Positions 11,342 through 21,668 of a DNA stretch of 64,000 nt are shown one piece after another. This DNA is from Saccharina japonica (Eukaryota > Sar > Phaeophyceae > Laminariales > Laminariaceae), in contig MEHQ01003871.1 of NCBI GenBank assembly GCA_008828725.1, forward strand, positions 47,912 to 111,911, written 5' to 3'. A program made the translations under genes and the position numbers. Each line of letters opens with the position of its first letter. The stretch's first letter is position 1. The notes beneath the pieces were generated by a model. That model was not told the DNA's origin. It was given only the letters and a program-made list of their open reading frames with translations, and did not search any database.

Positions 11342-12245
11342 TCCCAGTAAGCCTAGAACGGCTAGTTCAACTAACACTTCTCGTAGCATTGGAGGAGACG
11401 TGAAATCTGGGATGACGTTTGCCGCTGCGCTTTGGCTAGCCGTCTGCGGGATCGCGTAGTATCCCTGTCCTGTGGCGATCTTGGCGTAGTCGTTGAAGTG
11501 CAACTCCTCAGCTTCTTCAAGGTGTGCCGCATCCGCTGGGTGTGCGACATACCCTGCGGTTGGCTTTTGCCCTATGATGTGAACATGGTTCAAGGAGATG
11601 ATGGGTTCGTTGAACGAATAAATCCCTCGCTTTCCGTTACCTTTCTTCAGCAAGTATGCACCTCTTCGTCCCAGAAATTCCCCCAATTCCTGAACTGGTT
11701 GCTTTACCTTCTCCAACCTCCGCTTTCAAACAGCTAACTTCCCCTTCGTGGCAAGGCCTCCCTTGATTCCTGCGACGAACGTCCGTTTCCTCCTCCACGG
11801 AACCCCTACTTGGCTCGCCAATATCTTAGCCTTGTCCACGATGTATGACTCTCGTTCCAAAGCGGGGAGACTCTCGTCGTTCCATTCCGTCGTTCGCAGA
11901 AGGTTGCCCAAACATTCGAGTATGAAAACTCGCGCGTCTGAGGCGATGGCAGCTTGGGCTAAGCTACTCGCTCCGGATACCCCTTCCTTCTCTCGCACCC
12001 CTTCAAACCTCCCGCAGGCGTCACCGACCACGTCTGGTTTCACCTCTCTCAACATGCTTAGGCCTTCCTGCGACCTTGTTACACTCTAAGTAGCCTTGCA
12101 CCGTTGTCGGGTCCGTTTGCTCCGATGCCTTCCAGTGCTCTCCAGTCCTGGTATACCGCTCCTCTGGCCGTCAGCAATCCCTCCGATGCAAGGATGCTGC
12201 CTCCCCCCCCCCACAGTCGAGAATGACCACCACTGGAAGCTCCGG
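11342..12245 (-). pseudogene. C5-cytosine DNA methyltransferase domain in Gypsy 1
   Basis: This lies between RNase H and integrase. Motif I (AdoMet binding) is VVVILDCGGG at ~12240-12205. A poly-G run there is two bases longer than in Gypsy 2 and shifts the frame to GGGGSILASEGL. Motif II is AVYQDW. Motif IV is VVGDACGRFEG with the nucleophilic Cys at 12014-12016. Motif VI is VFILECLGNLL with its Glu at 11915-11917. Motif VIII is GVPWRRKRTFV. Motifs IX-X are in HPADAAHLEEAEELHFNDY to SPPMLREVLVEL (11540-11360). A TGA near 11724 replaces a Trp present in Gypsy 2. Canonical PCQ, ENV and QxRxR are ACG, ECL and WRRKR here. The order and spacing fit Dnmt/Dcm enzymes. Whether it was active is unknown. 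Confidence 0.85.
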
Positions 12246-12374
12246 TGCAATAACAAGCTCGGTCTGCCACGGCTGCCAGCACTGCAAGACTTCGAGTACT
12301 AGTTTCGTCCACATCTCCTACTCTTAAGGTTTCGAGGTGTACGCCGTCGAGCACTGGCCCCTGTGGATCTTGAT

Positions 12375-13449
12375 AAACGTTTGGCAACGACTCGTCTCCT
12401 GGAAAAGAGTAGTCGAAGTCCTCGATCACGTTGCTCTTGTTCGGTAACCGCGACATGGTGTCCGGGAATTGATGTTGTGTCCCCGGCCTCCACTTCAGAG
12501 TTATGTCGTGCTCCATCAACCTCAGAACCCAGGGGTGGTATTTCGGTGTGATGAATTGGCTTTTGAAGTGCCAAGTCAACGCCGAACAGTCCGTGTTGAG
12601 CGTGAACGGCCACCCCCAAAGATAGGGTTTGGAACTTGTTCACTGCCCACATGACTGCCATGCATTCACGGTCTATTGCTGACCTTTTGGAGTCCCTCTC
12701 GACCACCGTTTGCTGCCGTACGCGATCACTTTCCCCACTCCTTCGATGCATTGCGTTAGCACCGCTCCTGCTCCTATCTCACTGGCATCGGTGTACAGCA
12801 AGAACGGCTGTGTCCACACCGGCAGGGCTAGAATTGGAGGCGACGCCCAAACCTCGATAATCGCATTAAAAACCTTGCTCTGCTCTTTTTCCCACGGAAC
12901 TTTCTCTTTCTTCGCTCTCTTGGTCCTCAACCTTCGATATCTCAGCAAGTCGGAAATGGGCGCCACCACTGTGCTATAATGGGGTACGAATTGCCATAAG
13001 TACCCTGTGATGCCCAGCAGCACTCGCACTTCCTCCACCGTGTTCGGCCTTGACAGCTGCGTGATAGCATCAATCTTGCTCGAGGCCGGCCTGGTACCAA
13101 GCGTATCCATGATCATGCCGACGAACTGCATGACCGACTGACAGAAATGCGATTTCTGGAGATTGATGGTTAGACGTCCTTGCCGTAGACACTCGAACGT
13201 TTCTCGAAGCAGTCCCCATTGGTCTTCAAGGGTTTTCGACGGGATGGCGATGTCGTCCAACCAGTTATTGATTTCCTTATCCTTGACTGGTAACAGTCGC
13301 CCTCCCACGTAGTTGGCAAAAGCGGATGGCACTGTCTTCAACCCGAAGCCGCAGCGAATGTACTCGTACAGCTTCCCGTCAGCGTCTCGAAACGCCGTCA
13401 GGTGTCGATCGTCCTCATGGATCTCGAGCTGTAAGAATCCTGCAGCCTA
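12375..13449 (-). pseudogene. Reverse transcriptase (partial) and RNase H, Gypsy 1
   Basis: The frame opens after a TAG at about 13450 that falls within RT motif A (SSID-stop-AAGFLQLEI). It continues through DDRHLTAFRDADGKLYEY and the polymerase motif C, which reads WLDD instead of YxDD or FxDD (NNWLDDIAI, ~13260). The connection domain and RNase H follow, with DASEIGAGAVL, then after a frameshift DRECMAVMWAV and RPGTQHQFPDTMSRL. The fingers and protease that should precede motif A are deleted and gag-like sequence is joined directly. Confidence 0.87.
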
Positions 13450-14720
13450 ATCGATGCTGGAGAAGCTGTCCCGTATTGACCGGAATGCTCTGATGCTCTC
13501 CCATTGCGCTTGTACGTCGTAGTGAGGCCCTTTGAACTTGTCAGTGTCATGTGGGGCCATCATTCCGACGATTCGCCGACAAATCTTCATGGCACCCGTT
13601 TCTGACAGACCTTCCAAAAGTAATCCTCCTCTACCAAGAATGGTCGACTCGGGTCCACCATCGCTGCTCACTTGTGTAGCAGAACCACTCGTGCTGCCAC
13701 GGCCCAGCGTTCCCCCGATTCCACGTCCAGTCGTTCTAAGGCGTGTTGGGCTGCGACCTTTGATGTTTCTGAGATAGCTGTTTCCCTCAGAAAGACCCGC
13801 ATCTACTCTGTGATGGTGAGTTCCTTGGCCAACTTTACAACCTCGCGCCCATCGATTGTAGGTACGCGCGTACGGTGGTTGTTCGCAAAGGCCATCTTGA
13901 CCATTGACGAGTCCGGTAGTAAGCGCATAAAAACCGCCACACGCATGTCTTACAGTCCATCTCTCTGCGGGGACGCTAGAGCCGTACCGTTCAGCTGATC
14001 CATGGGCATGGTCCAGTTGGGGTGTCTTGCGAATAATTTAGTCAACTCGTCAAGGAAGAACACTGGATCATTCTTAATCAAGAGCCTCCTCACCGCTCCC
14101 GGTTGCAGCACTGACTCGTAAGCGTTATTTCGTCCTTCTACCCCATTTCCTTGACTAGGCGATCGACCATGCGCTGGGCTTCTTTTATATAACCCTCCGG
14201 TTATGTCGTATCACGGATTAAGCTGTCCGATCCGCGATCCATCAGTTCCTAGTGGGAAGGGTAGTTGTCCTCCCTGGGGTCCCCACCCCTGCATCATGGG
14301 TTGACCACCCCACGGTGCCTGCCATCTCTGAACTCCCGCTGGTCCGATGAATCCTGGCTGCTGTTGACCAGTGAACCCTGGCTGCTGTTGACCAGCGAAC
14401 CCTGACTGATGTTGACCAGCGAACCCTAACTGCTGTTGCCGCGGCGGCCTTGGCACCATCGGAGGTCCCCACCGCGATCTAGGGTTCGGTTGTGCTCCTC
14501 TTGGGGCTGCCTGTCGACCCCATCGTCCTCCGACTCCAAAGGACGACCGTAGGGGGGGAGGCGCCATCTGATTGTACCCTCCTCCCGCTCCTACAGGATT
14601 TGCCGGTCCTGCTGCCCCTTGTCCTGTACCACCCTGCGGACTCCATCGAAACTGGCCGCCCTGTGGTGGCCCTCTAGCCTGGCCGCTCTGTGGCGGGCCT
14701 CCCTGTGGCGGGCCTCTCCT
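13450..14720 (-). pseudogene. Gag remnant, Gypsy 1
   Basis: The N-terminal part (14720-14211) is Gly/Pro/Gln-rich with a repeated GFAGQQQP motif, shared with Gypsy 2. Further on (about 14085-13985) a capsid-like stretch reads KNDPVFFLDELTKLF and RHPNWTMPMDQL. It is followed by several short frames broken by stops down to the RT junction. No zinc knuckle is visible. Gypsy 2 lacks the capsid-like part, so the two copies are complementary. Confidence 0.65.
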
Positions 14721-17237
14721 CGTGTGAGGTCTACCAATCGATTTATCATACTATACACGGTACAATAAACAAGTATCCCCAAACGAATTTACTCGTAATC
14801 AGTGATGACTATGAAGACCAACCTGTGTACGTCTAGAGCTGGGCCAGCCTAAAAACGGACAGTGCGGTGGATTGGCTATGCCCCGCTCAATATTACGAAT
14901 TTGGACGTGATTTTTTTACAAGATGTGGATCAGCCATCAGGCAACAAACATAAAGCCTGGCTTTTTATTGTTTATGTTTCGTTCGGAAGATATTACCGAT
15001 ATAAATAGTCGAAAACATACAAAAGTGGCCATAACTTTCGTGAAAAAAAAAATGCAGGCTTTCCGTTTCCGTGCACATGCGGTTCAAATACGACGTTAAA
15101 ATTTCAGATCGAAGTTCACAAAAAGGAGCGGGGCATCGCAACAAAACCACTCGCTCTCGCCACTACTTGTTTATTGTATAGGAAAAGTTCTTTTTGGGGT
15201 AATATCTCTTGATCGGTGACGAATTGACAAGTGCAACTGATATCAATCGTCTCCTTGGGCATTCCACCCTGTCCACACCAATTTTTACCTTGATCAGGAA
15301 AGACGATTGTTTGGAGCCGTCATAAGGATTTTATGTCAAAATGTCGCCAAAAATTGGCACTTTTGAGTGTTCTTGGATATCTCGGCGAGATCGAGTCGGA
15401 TTCTCTAATTTTTAAAACCTTCCTATCGGCTATGGTGTCAGGGTCCGTGCTTCCAGTTTTTAAGTCCTAACTCGCAAAAGCGGTGGCGGATACGCGTTAG
15501 GAAACATTGTCCGTTTTTAGGCTGCCCCAGCTCGTACATGTATCATGTGTTTATTATTCGTCTGTACAGTAATTGTTAATCCTCCAAACCAATCGATTAT
15601 TCCACATTGACTCAATTGAATTCTCAATCAAATCAATCAATCGATCTCTCACACTATACAAGGTACAAGAAACAAGTATCCCCAATAATAACATATACAT
15701 ATAATACTCTATACTCACACGTACACTAGTTTGACCATACATACAGCAGTAGTAGGTATATGTATGCGTAAATGATGTGTGATCTTTTTAAACGAAATCA
15801 TAATATTATGTTTTTATGTTACTGGCTCAACACTCCATGTTACTCCGTTCTCACCATCCTGCCTGGACATAAACACCCTCCTAGCTTGGAAGTAGACAAC
15901 GCTTACTAGCACGCAGGGATGCATGTACACCGTTCCCAGAAGAAAACGAAAACAGTGTTGGTGCCTGAAAAAATCGTGACGTAGACTAATCATAGCACCA
16001 AGACATCAAGAATAATTGTGACACTGTAAATTTTATTTTATCACTCAAATGGTCGAACTCACAGCAGCGGACGTACAGCAAGCAGCAAGCAGCAGCGGTT
16101 GTCAGCAAAAATAACCAAAACACAACACAACACCGGCTGAGCCACACCTCGCCACCTCGACCGCGAGTATGCATACGCATTCGAGCTTGTTGGGACTCGT
16201 ACAAGTTCAACGGCAGGCTGGTGTTGCTGTGTTGTTGCTGCAGGGTTGATGTTGTTATTGTCGCAACGAGAGTACGTATCATTCTGCGTCGGGAATGGTT
16301 GTGATTCCACCCACCACCCTCGGTGGGTCATCCATATACCGCAACTTTCTTTTTTCAGGAAATCAATCCGCCAGATGAAACATATATCCTACATGCTCCC
16401 ACCCATTGAGATGCTTTCAACACCAGCGACCCCGTAACCTGTATCGAGAAAACCTCCGCAAGACTTGGAAACGTACTAAACAATTGCCGCGTACTGATAC
16501 ACAAACAAAAAAACAGTGACGTACTCAAAGCGGGGAGAATCTCGTTTGCTCCCTGCCCTGCTGTACATAGCATGGATTGCGTGACTGCCTCATTTTGTAT
16601 AAACTTGATAGCGCCTCATTCCTCGCCTCCACTTCTTAGAGTACACGACCATCGATTCTCATCACTCGTGCAGCCTGTTCTTTCTGTTTCTACGGTATCT
16701 TTCTTGAAGCGCATGGACCTGTTCCAATCATTTACGAGGTTTTTGGTACCGCAGTACTACTGCTGTTGTACTTTACCAGTACATGTCTCTAGTCTAGACT
16801 ACAAACTACAAAGCAGTCAAGGTGCCCCTTATCGAGCAGCACAGTAGTACAGCGGAAGAAGCTGCAGACCACGCAGTAGCTGCTGTTTACATTTTTGCCT
16901 TTGTGACAGCTGTTGTTGTGTCCTGTATGCGTGCGCCGGACCCATAGCAAACAGCTACGAGTAGCGGGATGAATTCAGCAGATCTAGTTGTGACAGCTAC
17001 GAAATAAAAATGAAAGAGTACCCCGTCTTAGATCTACCTATGTCAATGATATCAAAATTGGCCTACGTAGCTTACTGCGGTGTCCCAAAATAATATTCAT
17101 GTTTAGACTGCCTAGTTTTTTTTCTGTACATTATTTTATAAACATGAACCAAAGATGGCCCGGCTTGCTGCTGTACTTCTATGTTTGAGTCAAGCAATTG
17201 CCAACCTGTAAATATATCCCCACGGATCCCAGGACAT
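14721..17237 (-). other. Gypsy 1 5' leader
   Basis: A long untranslated region between the primer-binding site and gag. Patches near 15740-15910 and 17095-17237 match the leader of Gypsy 2 (54200-54260, 54965-55240). It contains a nested TIR element (14836-15533), around which a ~50-bp segment is repeated directly (14736-14785 and 15640-15690). No coding function is recognised. Confidence 0.6.
14836..15533. mobile_element. Nested non-autonomous DNA element with 29-bp TIRs
   Basis: The ends at 14836-14864 and 15505-15533 are inverted copies matching at 27 of 29 positions (core cagcctaaaaacggaca). The 698-bp interior is AT-rich and has no transposase frame. It includes an internal inverted pair around atgccccgctc (14879) and gagcggggcat (15115). 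The bases agct on both sides of a ggg...ccc boundary could be a 4-bp target duplication, but being palindromic they are ambiguous. The superfamily is not identified. Confidence 0.75.
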
Positions 17238-17253
17238 CCCAGCTGAAGCCCCA
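17238..17253 (-). promoter_or_regulatory. Primer-binding site, Gypsy 1
   Basis: Read on the minus strand, the bases directly after the 5' LTR are TGGGGCTTCAGCTGGG. They start with TGG, complementary to a tRNA 3' CCA end. The same sequence follows the 5' LTR of Gypsy 2 (55242-55257). The tRNA isotype was not assigned. Confidence 0.8.
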
Positions 17254-17721
17254 TGCAACGAAGGATAAGAGCTATTTAAGACACGCGCACCCTGGTCTCC
17301 AATCCCCTCTCCCTAGTCTCTCACAGCTTCTTGTTCGTTTCCTCCGTGGATATCTCCAGTTTGATTCTCCCCGTGCCCTTGTTACGACAGCTTCCTGCGA
17401 ATACCAGTCTTGTCTCCAGCTTCCTGCAAATACCGATCTTGTCTCCAGCACTCCTCTTCCAAGCGCTAGTGCTGTACAACAGATCTCCAGATCAAACCAT
17501 CAACAATATCTTACGGTAATCATCGCTGTACTCAGACTCGGTTCGCTGTCACCCAAGCTCGTATCAAATCAAGTTCAGATTGCTTTTTCCCTCGTCTAGT
17601 TTGGTGTGTTTTTGGACTGCCGCCTTGAGCGGTCCACTGTCTAGGTTGACGGGAGTTTGTACAGATATAGATAGCATCCCGTGACGTATTGTACGTGACG
17701 TCATATCAATTCGCCGCAACA
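17254..17721 (-). repeat. Gypsy 1 right LTR (5' LTR)
   Basis: 468 bp, bounded by tgcaacgaagg and cgccgcaaca. It aligns end to end with 8268-8739 with scattered substitutions. That points to an insertion old enough for the LTRs to diverge. The plus-strand sequence that follows resumes the host unit (taaacgcaacgttcgaac). Confidence 0.92.
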
Positions 17722-18358
17722 TAAACGCAACGTTCGAACTTGCGGCTGATTCGTGATTTAACACAGGAAGTGTGAGACTAGTGTTTCGTACACAGAAGCG
17801 TGTGTTACTCGTCCGATTCGCCGTCTGTTCGATGACAAGAGAGGCTTACCCATCGTCTCTGCGATGCTTCAGTGGTCTGAATTTATCGAATATTTGACTT
17901 CGCCAAACATGACAAACAACAACACCCACTTCAACACATGCGCTTCTCCTAGTCTCCCCAGTTCGCCACCGCCACTTGCTTCTAGTACTTGAGGGTTAAT
18001 GGCGGATATACTATCCAGCCTGCTCTCGACATATGCGAAATATAGATACAACGAACAATATTCCGACCATGAGGCGACGCTAACACCGACGGAGGAAGCG
18101 CGGCACGTAATGAGAACGTTGGTATGCCGACAGGGGTACACACCGCCAGGGAGACCACTAACATGAATAGATTAGGTAGCCACAACGAGGCTCGGTCTGT
18201 TACTCGCTTTATGTCTATCGAGATAGGATTACTTTCTACACCTTTCTTGTTGTGATACGCAGGTAGAGAAAAAGCTGTCCAACCGCTGATAGAAAGACAT
18301 TAGTCATGCACATACCCGATTCTGCTGCGACTTGCAAATTGTGCGGATCTCGTCGCAG

Positions 18359-18439
18359 GTGGCGTCTATGCCTACGACTCAGTCGTTCACATGGTTGGCA
18401 GTATTAAGTACGTCAACAATTCGGCCATAAACTATGGAG
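18359..18439 (+). CDS. Beta-helix repeat exon 4
   Basis: An 81-nt exon reading GVYAYDSVVHMVGS then IKYVNNSAINYGG, acceptor ctcgtcgcag, donor gtgag. It belongs to the fourth ~1 kb unit. The intron upstream holds Gypsy 1 and the one downstream is 2,151 nt. Frame and phase are identical to exons 1-3. Confidence 0.72.
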
Positions 18440-18970
18440 GTGAGAGGAGCCATCCGGTTGCTGGGCTTTAGCAGATTGATCGCTTGCACTTGGAAGGGCA
18501 CACTTCTCCTAGCATATACTTTGATGCCATCGTAACCAACATATCGGGCACCAATCCCACCTTGAATTACCAACGTTTGCAATATTTGTTGTACCACATA
18601 ATGCGCCTGTATGTTGAAATATGTTCTGGCCACGAAGGGTCGGGTAAACATCCCATCCGCGGGCTTCCGGATGTCTCAAACCCCAAGAGTGTTTAGCGGT
18701 ATATATTTATCGCAGCTATTTCGAAACGCAATGTTCGAACTTGCGGGTGAGTCGTGCTTCAGCACAGAGTGGGAGTGTGAGGTTAGTGTTTCGTACACAG
18801 AGGCGTGTGTTTCTCGCTAGATTCGCCGCCTGGTCAATCCCAAGAGAGTCTTACACGTCCTCTTCGTGATGATTTAGTGGTCAAAATTTATCGAATATTT
18901 GACTTCAACAAACATGACAAACAGCAACACTCACTTTAACATGTGTACTTCTCTTGTATACTCTTGCAGT

Positions 18971-20590
18971 ATTTCACAAGCAACAACGCCTTTCGTTAAT
19001 CAGGTGTTACAAGCAATATACTACGTATAACCAATGACCCTTACAGATGCCACGAATAAGAAGTAAGCTCCACGATGACACCAGCGACGAGAATATTCCA
19101 AACGATTGACAAATGGAAGCCTTGAGGTGGCTTTTGCTCTAGTGGCTTGGGAGATGAACGGGAAAAAAACACGTGTTTGCGGTTGCCTCATGGGGCCGTG
19201 ATCTTAAAGCATCTGTGACAACGAAAAAGTTAAAATTATTTTGAACCCTTTCATTATTTACCAGGTATATGATACGTGTCGCGAGTGTATAGAAAATATC
19301 ATGCACACCGTATTGTTTTCCCGCCGCGAAGACGTAGTGTGGATATATTTCTGCTGTTGGATAACCGCTGACACGTTTCTCACGTATATTCGAGAGGGAA
19401 ATAGTGAGGTCGGAAATACATAAGTGGCTGTTGTCGTCAAAATAAGTGTATAGCCGCCGCTACGTTGCACGGGTCGGCGAAAAGCACGCGTTGACACACA
19501 TAGACTAGAGAGTGGGTACCGATGGAATGAGCTGGAGGCTGTCGGGCCGTGTCGGTACTCCGGCCGTGTCAGTTATGTATGCACTGTTCGGAAAACTGCA
19601 GCACCCAAGTACATTATTTTTCCTGCCGTAAGTGACATACAGCAACATAAACAATTGCGTACTTCCGTGGCTTCGATGGAAGCTTCGCTGGAAGTTATTA
19701 AAGCTCCCGTGGAAGTGATGGGAGCTTTTATGGATGGCAGAGAAGTTCCCATGTATCCCGCTGTTTGTTCCCACTTTGGTCACCGTCACACACAAAGTGG
19801 GCCGATCCCGACCACCAACACGTGGACCAGCTAGATATATCAAGTAGTGGCCGGAGGTTTTCTTTTTCCGGAAAAATCCAGAAGGTGGAAGTTTCCATTG
19901 AAGCCATGACGGTTTTCACCACTTCCGCGCTTCCCCCAAAGCTTCCGTGAAAGTAGAAAAAAAGCCACGGAGGCCCTATAAACTAGAACAAAACCTTGCG
20001 GCTGTTTCGACGAAATGAAACAGAAGTGCACCGCACCGCGTAGTCGGCAGCTGTAGTATTACTACTACTGCTTATATGTTTAAATGGTGAAACCGGTGCT
20101 GTGATATATTACTTAGTCTAAACTCATGTTTCCAAACTTGCTGTGGTATTTCGATTGCGCGTGCATGCATGATACGCACTTGATACGCAAACGCGTGAGT
20201 TGGTTCGACAACCTTCATACATTCAACACGCCATTCTCGTTAGATACCACCGTGTATTATGCATTTTGTATGTCACCTAGCAGACACAGCCGCCAAGTTT
20301 CTGCTTCTATCTACCTGGCATAGTGTATCATGGGGTTTCCAATGAAATGGTGGTGACGTGCGGTAGAATAAACACAACACCGTTCGAAGCGCGCCCCATC
20401 AATTAAGAGTGCTGCACACCACCCACCTTTGCGGTTCTAGCACTTCTGGCAGGAACGCATGATGTTTTTGTTTCCCGTGTCCTACTTGTGGTAGCCTAAC
20501 AGGCATGATGCCCCCTAACCGTAGGAGTCCCAGCCTTCCTGTCTAGCACGACTCACATAATTATCTCCCCGTTAAACCGACTGCCGGCAG
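18971..20590 (+). other. Intron sequence, no gene recognised
   Basis: This lies between exons 4 and 5. Two short inverted or reiterated stretches are visible: ccactttggtcaccg pairing with a downstream caaagtgg (about 19770-19802), and degenerate ggaagcttc-type reiterations (19670-19735). I see no protein family in any frame. Confidence 0.5.
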
Positions 20591-20671
20591 GTGCTGTGGT
20601 TGCTTTCGATTGTACAGTCTCCATCGACGGTACCGTAAGGTTTACAAACAATTCAGCGGGTGGATTTGGAG
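20591..20671 (+). CDS. Beta-helix repeat exon 5
   Basis: An 81-nt exon reading AVVAFDCTVSIDGT then VRFTNNSAGGFGG. This is the closest match in the window to the textbook PMP pattern (FxNNSA...GG). Acceptor gccggcag, donor gtgag. It is clearly diverged from exons 1-4 and its introns do not resemble theirs, so it is an older member of the set. It contains one Cys. Confidence 0.75.
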
Positions 20672-21324
20672 GTGAGGGAGACCATCACGGGTGATTTGTC
20701 CTGCCAGATTGTAAACCACTCTGGATTTTCGATGCTAGGCATAAGGAAATCGTCGACGGTTACTGTCTTTTGCTTTTAGATTACAGTGCCACGCGGCGAG
20801 AACATGGTCTGTAACTGATTGTTGAGGTTGGACCAAATTAAAAGCTGCAACAGAACATAACGTATACACCAGGACGGGCCCTCCTCGTGTAGAAGGTATT
20901 GTCGGATATACCACGCAGCTGTGGGTTGGTACCCGGCCTACTGTGGCACGACAGTAGATATCATTCGTCAACTCTAAAACAATACGTATCACACTTGTAT
21001 CGCATGCGGTTGGCTGACTCTATGTTCTGGTTCGAGTGAAGTATTTATCAGACTAACTCTCCAGAGCATGTTAACCCCACAATATTCAGCACTGCCTATG
21101 TTAGAACGGGCAAAGAAGGGTATTCCAAACATATGCGAATATTTCCACGAAGAAGGAGGGCATATCGTTTGACGGCAAGACGGCTCATGTTGCATTTTAC
21201 GTCGATATTATGTCATTGCACCTTTTAATTGGCATCGAAACGTTCCACCTATGGGTCAGTTGTCCCAGCCGTTTGATGTAAACCACAATAATCGCCAGGC
21301 GTCTGAAGGTGTTGACAACACTCT

Positions 21325-21668
21325 TTTTTGTTTCATGTTTTTTTCTTTTTATCCATGCCATTTATTATCTTCGCACTTCCGTCTTTCTCCCTCCCTAGTC
21401 GTAACTCAGATCCGGGGTCACACAGTAGGCTCCTCTCCCTCCTCCCCCACGACGGTTCCTGCTATGTTTTGATCGCGCAGAGGGTTCACCCTTCCCAACG
21501 CTCGTCGATCTTCATCGAATTTCGCCAACTCACGCCCTCGCGCTTTCCGCTAGTCAATATATTGTTTTGCGAGAAACAGTCTGTATGAGCATGCACTCGG
21601 GGGGGGCTCGACTCACGACCTTGACGCTAACAAGCGTCGTGGTTACCTGCTAACCCACCGGGGCGACC
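21325..21668 (-). mobile_element. tRNA-derived SINE
   Basis: Read on the minus strand the 5' end is tRNA-like. A box-A sequence TGGGTTAGCAGG (21646-21657) and a box-B-like GAGTCGAGCCC (21604-21614) sit at tRNA spacing, with a short stem and TTGTTA loop between them. A non-tRNA body follows, ending in an A-rich tail (21325-21360). The loop is one base short and the acceptor stem does not close, so this is a SINE head and not a working tRNA gene. Target duplications were not found. Confidence 0.6.

Larger units (their letters stand above)
8268..17721 (-). mobile_element. Ty3/Gypsy LTR retrotransposon 1 with DNA methyltransferase domain
   Basis: A full-length but decayed element of 9,454 bp read on the minus strand. 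LTRs lie at 8268-8739 and 17254-17721. The primer-binding site is just inside the right LTR and a purine tract just inside the left LTR. The flanks are gaaa (8264-8267) and taaa (17722-17725). The uninterrupted paralogous unit near 7248 reads ctattga-taaa-cgcaac, so the duplication is 4 bp with one change. Coding order is gag remnant, RT, RNase H, C5-cytosine methyltransferase, integrase, chromodomain, Tudor-like domain. The protease and the N-terminal part of RT are missing. A 5' leader of about 2.5 kb contains a nested TIR element. Confidence 0.93.
4085..18970 (+). repeat. Tandem array of ~1 kb exon-intron units (interrupted)
   Basis: Four paralogous units can be aligned by eye: about 4085-6480, 6481-7470, 7471-17940 and 17941-18970. 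Each starts near cgccacttgc and tctagtactt, and runs through a conserved stretch around a gacaggggta acceptor-like site. Each then carries one 81-nt beta-helix exon and ends with aaacgcaacgttcgaac-type sequence. Unit 1 is split by a foldback element (4186-5534) and unit 3 by a 9.45 kb Gypsy element (8268-17721). With the Gypsy element and its target duplication removed, the three introns between the four exons are 912, 936 and 932 nt. Similarity extends through the introns, so the array arose by segmental duplication. Confidence 0.85.

Noticed and set aside
21594..21668. Functional tRNA gene with anticodon GTT
   Set aside because: The anticodon loop is one base short and the acceptor and T stems do not close. 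An A-rich-tailed body follows, so a SINE is the better reading.
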